Shown: positions 1 through 8,166, counted from the stretch's first letter. The stretch: DNA of 64,000 nt from Micromonospora musae (GCF_003626635.1 NZ_RAZT01000018.1:1-64000); one strand, 5' to 3'. The notes: generated by a model from the letters alone, not told the origin. Made by a program: numbers and translations.

Positions 1-1
1 T

Positions 2-193
2 CCGGACGCTCCCGAGGGACACCACGGCTACGGGCAGTACCGCGAGACCTACAAGAAGGTCGACGGGCAGTGGCTGATCGACTCGGTGCTGCTCACCCGC
101 TTCTGGATGGACCCGCTTGAGAGCTGGACTCCGGCGGAAACCGTGACACCTTCGGACACCAAGAGCGCGCCGAAGACCACGAACGGCGAGTGA
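2..193 (+). CDS. C-terminal fragment of an NTF2-like / SnoaL-like protein
   Basis: Only the last 63 residues are in the window; the gene begins upstream of base 1. The reading frame starting at base 2 is open to a TGA at 191-193. It contains GYGQYRETYKKVDGQWLIDS followed by a hydrophobic strand, the usual final beta-strands of the NTF2/SnoaL fold, in which small cone-shaped proteins bind or convert hydrophobic ligands. The last ~20 residues are a polar tail rich in T, K and P, probably disordered. Fold assignment is from motif memory; the substrate cannot be told. Confidence 0.6.
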   Translation, partial: PDAPEGHHGYGQYRETYKKVDGQWLIDSVLLTRFWMDPLESWTPAETVTPSDTKSAPKTTNGE

Positions 194-418
194 GGGATGC
201 GGCGTGTCAGGTCAGGCAGCCTGACACGCCACCGCCCTTCCAGGGCGCCTGCCTGATCGATTGGGGCCAGGCGCCTCTTGGCAGCCGGAAGTCAATCCGG
301 TCACGGCGAGCCCGGGGCCTAGGGACGTCGCGTGGGCTGCGGGCGCTCCGGGAGCACGAGTGCGGTGTCCAGTCGTTCACCGGGCCGACGTTCCTGGACA
401 CCCCACTATTCTCGACGC

Positions 419-1039
419 ATGGCGAGGTACTACGACGTGCACCCGGACAACCCGCAGCCCCGGGCCATCGGCCAGGTCGTCGACCTGGTCCGTGGCGGCG
501 GCCTGATCGCCTATCCGACGGACTCGTGCTACGCCCTCGGTTGCCAGCTCGGCAACCAGGACGGGCTGGACCGGATCCGGCAGATCCGGCAGCTCGACGA
601 GCGACACCACTTCACGCTGGTGTGCCGGGACTTCGCGCAGCTCGGCCAGTTCGTCAAGGTCAGCAACTCGGTCTTCCGGCTGGTGAAGGCGTCGACCCCG
701 GGCAGTTACACGTTCATCCTGCCGGCCACCCGGGAGGTGCCGCGTCGGATGCTGCACCCCCGCAAGCGCACCGTCGGGGTCCGCGTACCGGACCACACGG
801 TCACCCAGGCGCTGCTCGCCGAACTCGGCGAGCCGCTGGTCTCGAGCACCCTGATCCTGCCCGGCGAGGAGGAGCCGATGACCCAGGGGTGGGAGATCAA
901 GGAGCGGCTCGACCATCTCGTCGACGCGGTGCTCGACGCCGGCGAGTGCGGCAAGGAGCCGACCACGGTGATCGACCTCTCCGAGGACGAGCCGGAGATC
1001 CTGCGTCGCGGGGCCGGGGACACCGCCCGCTTCGAGTAG
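419..1039 (+). CDS. yciO: YciO-like protein of the Sua5/YrdC/YciO family
   Basis: This 206-aa protein matches the E. coli YciO layout over its full length: an N-terminal YxxHPDNPQPR segment, the YPTDSCYALGC strand-loop of the YrdC fold, RKRTVGVRVPDH, and a C-terminal KEPTTVIDL stretch. The family includes threonylcarbamoyl-AMP synthases (t6A tRNA modification). The SxN motif of canonical Sua5/YrdC is replaced here by STLILPGEE, as in YciO, so a reduced or different activity is possible. The ATG at 419 was chosen because the family's N-terminus begins there; upstream in-frame extensions are low-complexity. It is a separate unit from the following SRPBCC gene. Confidence 0.88.
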   Translation: MARYYDVHPDNPQPRAIGQVVDLVRGGGLIAYPTDSCYALGCQLGNQDGLDRIRQIRQLDERHHFTLVCRDFAQLGQFVKVSNSVFRLVKASTPGSYTFILPATREVPRRMLHPRKRTVGVRVPDHTVTQALLAELGEPLVSSTLILPGEEEPMTQGWEIKERLDHLVDAVLDAGECGKEPTTVIDLSEDEPEILRRGAGDTARFE

Positions 1040-1053
1040 GGTGACAGTCATCT

Positions 1054-1071
1054 ATGTACCATCTGGTACAT
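1054..1071. promoter_or_regulatory. Inverted repeat overlapping a start codon, candidate TetR operator
   Basis: ATGTACC-ATCT-GGTACAT is a 7-bp perfect inverted repeat with a 4-bp centre. Its last two bases are the first two bases of the ATG of the SRPBCC gene (1070). The second gene of the pair encodes a TetR-family regulator, so autorepression through this site is the simplest reading. Blocking the start region itself suggests a leaderless or very short-leader transcript. Binding is inferred. Confidence 0.55.
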
Positions 1072-1528
1072 GGACTACGCGGAGAGCATCGCCACGACAG
1101 CCGGAGCCGGCCGCGCCTGGAAGGCGCTCGCGGACGTGACCGCATATCCACGCTGGACGGCCTCGATGTCGTCCGTCGAGCCGCTCGACGCTCCGTCGCT
1201 CGCCGTCGGCAACCGGTTCCGGATCCGGCAGCCCGGTCTCCCGGTCACGGTGTGGCGCGTCCGCGAGGTACGCGAGGGCGCGTCGTACGTCTGGGAGGCG
1301 CACGCCCCCGGTGTGCACACCGTCGCGTACCACCGGGTGGAGGCCGAGCCGGGCGGAACGACCCGGATCACCATCGGGATCCGGCAGACCGGCCTCCTCG
1401 CCGGGCTGGTCGCGCTGCTGACGTCGGCGAAGACCCGGCGGTACGTACGGCTGGAGGCGGAGGGTCTGAAGGCCGCCGCCGAAGCCGGCGACGCCTCGCA
1501 CCCGGACGACGACGCCGATGGCCGCTGA
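1070..1528 (+). CDS. SRPBCC (START/polyketide cyclase-like) family protein
   Basis: 152 aa. The N-terminus (MDYAESIATTAGAGRAWKAL, then DVTAYPRWTASM) is the typical first strand and helix of the SRPBCC fold, and the TTRITIGIR strand and C-terminal amphipathic helix complete it. Such proteins have a deep hydrophobic pocket and act as ligand binders, cyclases or hydrolase-like enzymes; the ligand here is unknown. No Shine-Dalgarno is visible and the ATG sits in an inverted repeat (1054-1071). The 3' end overlaps the TetR gene by 11 bp, so the two are translationally coupled. One possibility is that the TetR protein senses the ligand this protein handles. Confidence 0.8.
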   Translation: MDYAESIATTAGAGRAWKALADVTAYPRWTASMSSVEPLDAPSLAVGNRFRIRQPGLPVTVWRVREVREGASYVWEAHAPGVHTVAYHRVEAEPGGTTRITIGIRQTGLLAGLVALLTSAKTRRYVRLEAEGLKAAAEAGDASHPDDDADGR

Positions 1529-2081
1529 CCGGCGCGCCGCCCTGCTCGACCGCTGCCTCGCCTTCCTGACGGAGGACGGCTTCAGCCACCTGAGCCTTCG
1601 GGAGATCGCCGCCGGCGTGGGCACCAGTCACCGCATGCTGCTCTACCACTTCGGCAGCCGGGAGGGCCTGCTCACGCAGGTCGTCGATCGGATCGAGGCG
1701 GAGCAGCGGGCGGCGCTCGCCGCGCTGGCGGTCGGGTCGGACGACCCGGCCGAGGTCAGCCGGCGATTCTGGCGGCGCCTGGCCGACCCGGCGCTGGCAC
1801 CGGCGGAGCGGCTCTTCTTCGAGGTCTACGTGAACGCCCTCTACGACCGATCCTGGACCGAGCCGTTCCGCGCCTCGGTCGTCGCCGCCTGGACGGCGCC
1901 GGTCGAGGAGCTCTTCGTCCGGCTCGGCTTCGACGAGGCGCAGGCCCGCACGCGAACCCGGCTCGCCCTGGCCGCGACCCGTGGCCTCCTGCTCGACCTG
2001 CTCATCACCGGTGACCGGGACGTCCTCGACGGCGCTGCCGACCTGTTCGCGCGGGTCATCACGGCGCCGTCCCCCGAGTGA
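1518..2081 (+). CDS. TetR/AcrR family transcriptional regulator
   Basis: 187 aa. Residues ~8-55 form the TetR helix-turn-helix (FSHLSLREIAAGVGTSHRML, then YHFGSREGLL), followed by an all-helical ligand-binding domain with a TetR_C-like end (LALAATRGLLLDLLITGD). The ATG at 1518 lies inside the end of the SRPBCC gene, implying an operon and coupled translation. Likely regulates its own operon through the palindrome at 1054-1071. It is convergent with the FUSC gene, which ends 9 bp downstream on the other strand. Confidence 0.88.
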   Translation: MAADRRAALLDRCLAFLTEDGFSHLSLREIAAGVGTSHRMLLYHFGSREGLLTQVVDRIEAEQRAALAALAVGSDDPAEVSRRFWRRLADPALAPAERLFFEVYVNALYDRSWTEPFRASVVAAWTAPVEELFVRLGFDEAQARTRTRLALAATRGLLLDLLITGDRDVLDGAADLFARVITAPSPE

Positions 2082-2090
2082 GACGACCGG

Positions 2091-4277
2091 TCACCGCGAG
2101 GGACGCTGGGACGGGCCGATGCGGCCGATGCGGGCGATGTGGTCGGCGAGGTTGGCGAGCAGGAAGTTCACCTCGACGAGGTAGCGGACCTGTTGGCCCG
2201 CGTTGCGTTCGTCGAGCAATGGGCGACTGCGGTTCAGCTCGTCCACGCAACGGGTCGCGCTGACCATCGGATGCGGCGCCTCCCCACGGGAGATCTGGTC
2301 GGCGACCTCGTCGTACGCCGATCGGACCCGGCCGGCGGTCTCACGTAGCTGGGCGGCCGCCTCCGGCCAGCCGGCGAGGCGGCCAGGCTGGTTTCGGAAC
2401 AGCGTCACCGGCACGGCGTGCAACGCGTGGTGCCCTGCGGAGAGCACCGCCTGCCAGTCCACCTGGCCGGCCGGCGGATCGTGGCGTTCACCGTGGTACT
2501 GGGCGTAGGAGGCGTCGGCCAACGCGACCGCCCGGCGCGCCCGCTGGAGCGCGTCATCCGGTCGCGGGCCGCCGAGCGTCGCTGCCACGGTCTGTTCGAT
2601 CAGGTCACCGACCGCGCGGAGGTAGCCGGCGGTGTTCTCCCGCAGGTCGTGTCGGGCGCCTCGGGGCCAGACGAGCACGCCGGCGAGGATGCCGACCGCC
2701 GCGCCGAGCAACACGTTCACGAGACGGGCCTCGGCGAGCTGCACGCCGGCGGGCATGAGCTGAGCGAAGACGAAGGTGAGCAGCAGGGTGAAGAGCGCCT
2801 GCGCCCAGGACGGCCCCAGCAGCTTGCCGAAGGTGAAGGCCAGCACCATGGTGACCGGCAGCGCGACGACGTAGACGATCGAGCGGTTGACGAAGAGCAT
2901 CAGTACGCCACTGGCGACCGCGCCGCCGATGGTGCCCAGCACCGCCGGCTTCAGCGCCGTGCGGGTGTCCATGGCCGAGGTGCGCAGCACGGTGAGCGTC
3001 GCCAGCAGCACCCAGAAGCCGTGTTGGAGGGGGAGCACACCGGCGACCACCCGGGCGGCGGCCAGCGCCACGGCGAGCCGTAGCGCCGACTGGAACAGGG
3101 CGGAGCGGATCGTCAGATGCGCGCCGAACTGCCGCCAGTACAGCCGCCACCGAGGCTGCCGCACGTCTCCGACCACGCTCGTGTAGCCGGCCACCGCGGG
3201 ATTCGTGTCGGCGGTCGTCAACCCGACGGCGGCCCGGGCGGAGATGGCGAGAACGCTCACCTGGTTGGCGAGGCTCAGCGCTCCGGCATCCAGGCAGAGT
3301 CGCGACAGGTCCGCCTGCGTGACCGGACCGGTCGGAGCGGTGAACGCCCGTTCGGACGCGTCGATGGCCGCGTCCAGCTCGTCGAGGGAGACCGGCGGCC
3401 CGTCGTGCCGCAGGGTCCGGCCGGTGGCGCGGGTGGTGTCGGCACACGCCCGGAAGAGCCGCGCCGCCGCCAGGCCGGGAGGTGGCTGCGGTGGGGCTTC
3501 CGCCAGGATCCGCGTCACCTTGACCAGCACGCCCTGTAACGCCGCCTCGCAGGCCCGCAGCGCACGGTCGCGCGCGGCGGCGCTGGTCGGCCGCTCCGCC
3601 GGGGGGAACTCCGCCAGCCTGAGCCGGGCCACCGCCTCGGCGGCCTGTTCCTGTCGCGTCAACCGCTCGCGCCGGCCGTCCTCGGTGCCCGCGAGCACGT
3701 CCGCGGCGACGTCGAGCAGCACCGCGAGACGGTCCGCGGCGGAGACGAGCCGCCGGGGGTACGAGACGGGGGTCGGGTCCGGCCAGAGCAGCATCTCGGC
3801 GACGGCGAGCAGCAGCACGGCGACCGTCACGCCGATGAGCCGCTGCGGCAGGGTGCTCGGCTGATACGGCGGGAAGGAGGCGAGAATGTAGAAGAGCTGC
3901 AAGGCGCTGATCAGGCCGACCAGGCGCGGACCGCCGGCGCCGGCGAACGCCACGGCGAATCCGACGACGAGCATCCCGCCGGCCGCCGCCCAGAGGTTCC
4001 CCGCCAGCGCGGTGCCCAGGGAGATCAGCACCCAGGCGACCGGGAGCGCCGTGAGCAGGATCCGGGCGCGCTCGCGGGCGGCGCCCGGCAGCTGGGTGAA
4101 GGCGCCCATCGCGATCGCGCCGAAGAGTCCGTACGTGGCCAGGGTCGGGTTGCCGAGGCCGTAGCGGCCGCCGTAGAAGACGGCGGAGGCGACGAGGGTC
4201 AGCCGGGCGGCACGTCGTAGGACGACGTACCGCGGGTCACGGTGACGCACCCAGGCCAGGAGGCCGCTTCCGAGCAC
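2091..4277 (-). CDS. FUSC family membrane protein (aromatic-acid-exporter-like)
   Basis: About 728 aa. It has two membrane blocks, each with several hydrophobic helices (residues ~20-165 and ~390-550), separated by a long soluble helical region and followed by a soluble C-terminal domain. This duplicated arrangement is that of the FUSC/YccS/AaeB-like proteins, which are inner-membrane exporters of aromatic or other small compounds; the substrate is unknown. The second block contains GFWVLLATLTVLRTSAMDTR, a FUSC signature region. The start is uncertain: GTG at 4277 is the most upstream and another GTG at 4250 is equally plausible. It stands alone on the minus strand, convergent with the TetR gene. 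Confidence 0.8.
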   Translation of the reverse strand: MLGSGLLAWVRHRDPRYVVLRRAARLTLVASAVFYGGRYGLGNPTLATYGLFGAIAMGAFTQLPGAARERARILLTALPVAWVLISLGTALAGNLWAAAGGMLVVGFAVAFAGAGGPRLVGLISALQLFYILASFPPYQPSTLPQRLIGVTVAVLLLAVAEMLLWPDPTPVSYPRRLVSAADRLAVLLDVAADVLAGTEDGRRERLTRQEQAAEAVARLRLAEFPPAERPTSAAARDRALRACEAALQGVLVKVTRILAEAPPQPPPGLAAARLFRACADTTRATGRTLRHDGPPVSLDELDAAIDASERAFTAPTGPVTQADLSRLCLDAGALSLANQVSVLAISARAAVGLTTADTNPAVAGYTSVVGDVRQPRWRLYWRQFGAHLTIRSALFQSALRLAVALAAARVVAGVLPLQHGFWVLLATLTVLRTSAMDTRTALKPAVLGTIGGAVASGVLMLFVNRSIVYVVALPVTMVLAFTFGKLLGPSWAQALFTLLLTFVFAQLMPAGVQLAEARLVNVLLGAAVGILAGVLVWPRGARHDLRENTAGYLRAVGDLIEQTVAATLGGPRPDDALQRARRAVALADASYAQYHGERHDPPAGQVDWQAVLSAGHHALHAVPVTLFRNQPGRLAGWPEAAAQLRETAGRVRSAYDEVADQISRGEAPHPMVSATRCVDELNRSRPLLDERNAGQQVRYLVEVNFLLANLADHIARIGRIGPSQRPSR

Positions 4278-4397
4278 GCCTGGACTCCCGTCGCGCGTAC
4301 CTCAGTCCCCGAGGCAATCTTCCATCCACGGGTCGCGGCGGGATCGGCTTTCGGCGTAATCGCCGCCGATGGAGGCCGTTGCCGGGCTCCCGCTATG

Positions 4398-4730
4398 TCA
4401 GGGGCGGTCCGGGACGGCCATCTCGCCGAGCTCGGACCAGTCCTCCTGCGGGACCGTCACGTTGACGATCTTCGGAGTCTCGGCGAGGTACGGCGGCAGG
4501 GTGCGCTGCGCCGTCCGGAAGTGCTCGGACTGCACGTGCGCCCCGCCCGCGTCCGCGTCCCGAAACGCCTCGACCAGGACGTACTCGGTCGGGTCGGCGA
4601 GGCTGCGGGACCACTCGAACCAGAGGCAACCCGGCTCGGCGCGGGTGGCGTTGGTGAACTCGTCGACGATCTCGGGCCACCGGTCGGCGTGCTCCGGCAG
4701 CACCCGGAACTTCGCGGTAATGAAGATCAT
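4398..4730 (-). CDS. Putative quinol monooxygenase (ABM domain)
   Basis: 110 aa, the usual size for a single antibiotic-biosynthesis-monooxygenase (ABM) ferredoxin-like domain. MIFITAKFRVLPEHADRWPE, EPGCLWFEWSRSLADP and the YVLVEAFRDADAGGAHVQSE segment with SEHF match the YgiN-like family: a strand, a helix and conserved FEW/HF residues lining the pocket. Members oxidise quinol-like aromatics without a cofactor or bind such ligands. A GGAGGAATG ribosome site precedes the start. No obvious operon partner; the DinB gene upstream is on the same strand but is separated by a strong hairpin. Confidence 0.85.
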   Translation of the reverse strand: MIFITAKFRVLPEHADRWPEIVDEFTNATRAEPGCLWFEWSRSLADPTEYVLVEAFRDADAGGAHVQSEHFRTAQRTLPPYLAETPKIVNVTVPQEDWSELGEMAVPDRP

Positions 4731-4820
4731 TCATTCCTCCCCACGGTGGCGGCGCGGAGCGCCGGACGGACGGCGTTCACCGTACCGGCGTCGGAACGCC
4801 ACCGCAGCCGCCCGCGCGCT

Positions 4821-4856
4821 CGGTGTGGGGGCGCGGCTCACCGAGCCCCCACACCG
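4821..4856 (-). terminator. Terminator hairpin after the DinB gene
   Basis: CGGTGTGGGGGC and GCCCCCACACCG form a perfect 12-bp GC-rich stem around a 12-nt loop. It lies 9 bp past the stop of the DinB gene, as expected for an actinobacterial intrinsic terminator lacking a U-tract. Confidence 0.75.
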
Positions 4857-4865
4857 TGCTGCTGG

Positions 4866-5435
4866 TCAGCCCATGCTCTTCGCCCCGTCCAGGGACTCGC
4901 GGAGGATGTCGGCGTGGCCGGCGTGCTGAGCGGTTTCGCCGATGATGTGCATCAGCACCCGCCGGGCCGACCACCGCGCGCCCGGCTCGAACCACGGGGC
5001 CTCCGGTAGCGGGTGGGTGGCGTCCAGGTCGGGCAGGGTGGCGACCAGCTCGTCGGTCCGGCGGGCCACCTCGGCGTAGTCGGCCAGCACACCGGCCAGC
5101 GTCTCGTCGGGTAGCAGCCGGAACTCGTCGGCCCGTTTGGCCCAGTCGGCCTCGGTCATGGCGGTGAAGTCGTCCATCGCCGACGGGCCGGCCACGATGA
5201 AGTCAGCCCAGCCCCGCTCGGTCGCGGTGACGTGCTTGATCAGGCCACCCAGGCACAGCTCGCTGACGGTGGTCTGCCGCCCGGCCTGTTCGTCGGTGAG
5301 GTCGCGGGTGGTGAAGCGCAGAAAGTGCCGAGACTTGGCCAGCATCGCCAGCAGATCGGCCCGCTCACCCGTGGCGGCCGGCTCGTCTGCCCGGTCACCG
5401 GTGGCCCGCTCGGTGGCGGTCGTGGTCTCGCTCAT
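4866..5435 (-). CDS. DinB family protein (bacillithiol/mycothiol-type transferase fold)
   Basis: 189 aa. Residues ~25-180 show the DinB/YfiT four-helix pattern: an N-terminal helix with FLRFTTRDLTDEQAGRQTTV, SELCLGGLIKHVTATERGW, and a C-terminal metal-site helix with LMHIIGETAQHAGHADILRE. The three histidines (the GLIKH helix and the HIIGETAQHAGH helix) are the expected metal ligands. Family members are metal-dependent thiol transferases or of unknown role. It is divergent from the WYL regulator at 5525, which probably controls it through the inverted repeat between them. Confidence 0.88.
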   Translation of the reverse strand: MSETTTATERATGDRADEPAATGERADLLAMLAKSRHFLRFTTRDLTDEQAGRQTTVSELCLGGLIKHVTATERGWADFIVAGPSAMDDFTAMTEADWAKRADEFRLLPDETLAGVLADYAEVARRTDELVATLPDLDATHPLPEAPWFEPGARWSARRVLMHIIGETAQHAGHADILRESLDGAKSMG

Positions 5436-5451
5436 GGTCTCACCCTCCGTT

Positions 5452-5466
5452 GTCCTGTATCAGGAC
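5452..5466. promoter_or_regulatory. Inverted repeat in the DinB / WYL divergent promoter region
   Basis: GTCCTG-TAT-CAGGAC: perfect 6-bp arms with a 3-bp centre, 16 bp upstream of the DinB start and 58 bp upstream of the WYL-regulator start. Its placement between a regulator and its divergent neighbour makes it the best candidate operator for the WYL protein. On the minus strand it contains GATACA, which could serve as a -10 element. Inference only. Confidence 0.45.
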
Positions 5467-5524
5467 CCACGCTAGGGCGCACTGCGGACACTTCCTGACC
5501 TCTATTAGCGGAAGAATCACGGAC

Positions 5525-6478
5525 ATGGCGAACACCAGCACCCGGACGCTGCGGCTGCTCTCCCTGCTGCAGAGCCACCGGTACTGGCCGGGCGAACAAC
5601 TGGCCGAGCGCCTGGGAATCTCCGTCCGCACCCTGCGCAGGGACATCGACCGCCTGCGCGAGCTGGGCTATCCGGTCGAGTCGCAGCGCGGGGTGGACGG
5701 TGGCTACCAGCTCACCGCCGGTGCGGCACTGCCGCCGCTGGTGGTCGACGACGAGGAGGCGGTCGCCCTGGCCGTGGGGTTGCAGGCCGCCGCGCAGAGC
5801 GCGGTGGAGGGCCTCGCCGAGTCCTCGGTGCGCGTCCTGGCCAAGGTGGTGCAGGTGATGCCGGCCCGGCTGCGGCGCCAGGTCGAGGCGTTGCGCGCGA
5901 TGACCCTGCCCGCCGGCTGGGACGGCCCGACCAGGCCGGAGGTAGACCCGGGAATGCTCACCGCAGTGGCGTTGGCCTGCCGGGACAGCGAGCACCTGCG
6001 GTTCTCCTACACCGCCGCCGACGGCCAGCACACCGACCGGCATGTCGAACCACATCGGCTGGTCTCCCTGGGCCGCCGCTGGTACCTGGTCGCCTACGAC
6101 CTCACCCGGCATCAGTGGCGCAGCTTCCGGGTCGACCGCCTCACCGCGCCAAACGGCACCGGCTCCCGGTTCCGACCCCGCGACCTGCCCGCCGCCGACG
6201 CCGCCGAGTTCGTCCGCACCAGCCTGGGCAACATGCCCCACCCGTACCGGGTGGAGGCCCTCGTCGACGCCCCGGCCGCGGCCGTGAGATCGCGGATCGG
6301 CCGGTGGAGCAGAGTCGAGGAAGTCGACGCCGAGCACTGCCGGGTATTCATGACCGCCGACTCTCTGGACTGGCCGGCCATGGCGCTGGGCACGCTCGAC
6401 GCCGACTTCCGCGTCCTCGACCCGCCCGAGCTGCTCGAACTGCTGCGGAACTGGGCAGCCCGGTTCAACCGGGCCTAG
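5525..6478 (+). CDS. YafY-type WYL-domain transcriptional regulator
   Basis: 317 aa. The N-terminus carries an HTH_11-type winged helix (LRLLSLLQSHRYWPGEQLAE, then RLGISVRTLRRDIDRLRELG). The middle has the WYL domain, here as RRWYLVAYDLTRHQWRSFRV (WYL with downstream R-x-F-R), followed by the WCX C-terminal extension. Such proteins bind nucleotides or other ligands through the WYL domain. The ATG at 5525 was chosen because the HTH begins ~10 residues later, as in homologues. The TAG stop (6476-6478) coincides with the left end of the MITE-like element, so the native 3' end may have been reset by that insertion; the C-terminus (RNWAARFNRA) nonetheless looks complete. Confidence 0.9.
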   Translation: MANTSTRTLRLLSLLQSHRYWPGEQLAERLGISVRTLRRDIDRLRELGYPVESQRGVDGGYQLTAGAALPPLVVDDEEAVALAVGLQAAAQSAVEGLAESSVRVLAKVVQVMPARLRRQVEALRAMTLPAGWDGPTRPEVDPGMLTAVALACRDSEHLRFSYTAADGQHTDRHVEPHRLVSLGRRWYLVAYDLTRHQWRSFRVDRLTAPNGTGSRFRPRDLPAADAAEFVRTSLGNMPHPYRVEALVDAPAAAVRSRIGRWSRVEEVDAEHCRVFMTADSLDWPAMALGTLDADFRVLDPPELLELLRNWAARFNRA

Positions 6479-6642
6479 GGTCTGTTTCATGAGGCTCGCC
6501 CGAGCGAACCGAGGCCCAGGCGGCGGTCCGGCGAGGCGGAGGTTCGTGCGGATACCGGTGTGGTATCCGGACGAACCTCCAACGCGGCCGGTCGTCGCTT
6601 GGGGCCGGCGCAGCCGGGCACGGTCTCATGAAACAGACCCTA
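6476..6642. mobile_element. MITE-like element, 18-bp perfect terminal inverted repeats
   Basis: The left end (6476-6493, TAGGGTCTGTTTCATGAG) and right end (6625-6642) are exact reverse complements over 18 bp. The outer TA may be a duplicated TA target, leaving 16-bp terminal repeats beginning GGGTCTGTTTCATG. Inside lies a second hairpin (6538-6580: GGAGGTTCGT / ACGAACCTCC, then GGATACC / GGTATCC around a 5-nt loop). There is no transposase gene within 167 bp, so this is a non-autonomous element mobilised in trans. The TA/CTAR-like flank suits the IS630 or IS5 superfamilies. The family assignment is inference. Confidence 0.72.
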
Positions 6643-6724
6643 AAGTCTGCTGCGCGCACTGCGGTGACAGCACGAGCGGTGCGGGCCTGGCCAGGCCACA
6701 CCGCCACGCTCTGCTGAGCTGGAG

Positions 6725-7468
6725 CTAGAGGCGGTGCCGGACCCAGACGTTCGGCTCCACGTAGACGGCGTGATCGTGCGCCACGTCGCAGTGCACCGGT
6801 ACGAGCGCACCCGGCACCCGCACCGGCCCGCTCGTGTCGAAGGGCAGGCCGGTCCAGCGCCGCCAGTCGGCGAGCGTGCCGGAGATCGTCATCGACCGCG
6901 TCGCCACCCGCTCGATGCGTCCACCGGCGCGTACGTGCACCCGCAGCCAGGGGTCGACCGGCAGCCCGTCCGGGCGGACCCGCCTCGCGTACTCGGTCAT
7001 CGGCAGGTCGGGCTGGGCGTGTTTGCCGTTCGGCCGCACCGGCGCCACCAACGTGTCGTACCCCTGCTCCGCGGCGGCCCGACGCATGGCGTCCAGCATC
7101 AGCGCGGAGAGCCCACCGCCGCGCCGGTCGGGCCGGATGCAGATCTCCAACGCGGAGACGATGTTGGTCTCGGCGCCGCTGAGTCGGTCGACGGTGGCGC
7201 GCTGGATCATCCGGTCCCAGCCGCCGTCGGGCAGCTCCGGCTCGGTCCAGCGCAGCGGCACGGCGTACGCCCGGGCGACCGCCCGGCCCGGCTCCGCCGG
7301 ATCGACGGCGGCGAAGACGAACTCCGGATACAGCTCGTGGGCGACGCTGTAGTAGACCGAGCCCATCGGATCCCAGAGCATGAACGGCGGCCACGCCCCG
7401 TCGAAGTCCTCGTCGAGCAGGGCAGCGAGCTCCGGCCGCTCGGCGAGGCTGGCGATGTCGATGGTCAC
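6725..7468 (-). CDS. GNAT-family N-acetyltransferase-like protein
   Basis: 247 aa from the GTG at 7468, chosen because TIDIASLAERPELAALLDED begins the conserved protein; a longer frame to 7504 adds only a basic, poorly conserved leader. The central ALEICIRPDRRGGGLSALML is a GNAT acetyl-CoA loop (motif A, R-x-x-G-x-G/S variant), followed by the helix DAMRRAAAEQGYDTLVAPVR. The C-terminal third (WRRWTGLPFDTSGPVRVPGA) is found in larger GNAT relatives, so it is not a minimal GNAT. Acceptor unknown. The gene is monocistronic on the minus strand, just past the MITE. Confidence 0.75.
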   Translation of the reverse strand: MTIDIASLAERPELAALLDEDFDGAWPPFMLWDPMGSVYYSVAHELYPEFVFAAVDPAEPGRAVARAYAVPLRWTEPELPDGGWDRMIQRATVDRLSGAETNIVSALEICIRPDRRGGGLSALMLDAMRRAAAEQGYDTLVAPVRPNGKHAQPDLPMTEYARRVRPDGLPVDPWLRVHVRAGGRIERVATRSMTISGTLADWRRWTGLPFDTSGPVRVPGALVPVHCDVAHDHAVYVEPNVWVRHRL

Positions 7469-7532
7469 GGCCGCACGGTAGGGGCCCCGCCCCCGCGCCC
7501 GCACCTCATATTTCGACGCCGACGGCGCTCCC

Positions 7533-7559
7533 GGGCCGCGCTACGGGACGGCGCGGCCC
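7533..7559 (-). terminator. Terminator hairpin after the 100-aa protein gene
   Basis: GGGCCGCGC and GCGCGGCCC form a perfect 9-bp stem with a 9-nt loop, 5 bp after the stop of the small gene at 7564-7866 and ahead of the GNAT start. Confidence 0.65.
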
Positions 7560-7563
7560 CGCC

Positions 7564-7866
7564 TCACGCCGCGGTGCGGCGGTTCGCCGGCGGCATCGGG
7601 ACACCGGACCAGGCGGCGGGGGAGTTGTAGGTGACCGCGACGGCGGGTTCACCGGCCGGGCCACCCTGCGCCGCGCTCAGCGCCCGCTGGGCGTTGTTCC
7701 ACGCCGTGCACGGCCACGGCTCACCGGCGCACAGCAGGTTGCGGCAGCCGCCCTCGCCGTCGGGCTCGTGCGCGTCGGCCACCTCGAGCGCGAGCTTCCA
7801 CAGCAGCGGGTCGGTCACCTCGTCAGGGCGATCTGTGACGGCCTCGCTACGGCTTGTTTCGGACAT
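7564..7866 (-). CDS. Small cysteine-containing actinobacterial protein, function unknown
   Basis: 100 aa starting at the ATG at 7866. The central segment GGCRNLLCAGEPWPCTAWNN has three closely spaced cysteines (C-x5-C-x5-C) with conserved-looking W and P residues, suggesting a small metal site or a redox-active cluster. The flanking helices (LLWKLALEVADAHE, AQRALSAAQGG) are probably structural. I do not recognise a named family. A terminator-like hairpin follows at 7533-7559. The codon pattern fits a real gene. Confidence 0.65.
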   Translation of the reverse strand: MSETSRSEAVTDRPDEVTDPLLWKLALEVADAHEPDGEGGCRNLLCAGEPWPCTAWNNAQRALSAAQGGPAGEPAVAVTYNSPAAWSGVPMPPANRRTAA

Positions 7867-8118
7867 GGCTGTCCCCCTCGGGTTCGTGTCCGCCCTACCT
7901 TCACCACTGTCTCCCCCCGGTAAACCCCGGTGGCTGGGCGCTGAGCTGCCGGGGTCTCCGTTCCGGATTGTTGCCGACGCGGCCCGGTCCACCCCAGCTC
8001 TGACCGCCCACCTGTCGCAGTCATCACGGGAGGTACGCCCCGATGACCACCGCGGATCACCGTCCGCAGTGTCCTGGTGCCGTACGGTCATCGCCGGTGG
8101 CGCAGGCGCGTGGGCCCG

Positions 8119-8150
8119 GCGGCGGCCGGGCGAAAGCATCCGGCCGCCGC
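8119..8150 (-). terminator. Terminator hairpin after the O-methyltransferase gene
   Basis: An 11-bp GC stem (GCGGCGGCCGG / CCGGCCGCCGC) with a GCGAAAGCAT loop ends 17 bp past the methyltransferase stop codon. Confidence 0.65.
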
Positions 8151-8166
8151 ACCCACCGTCCCGCGG

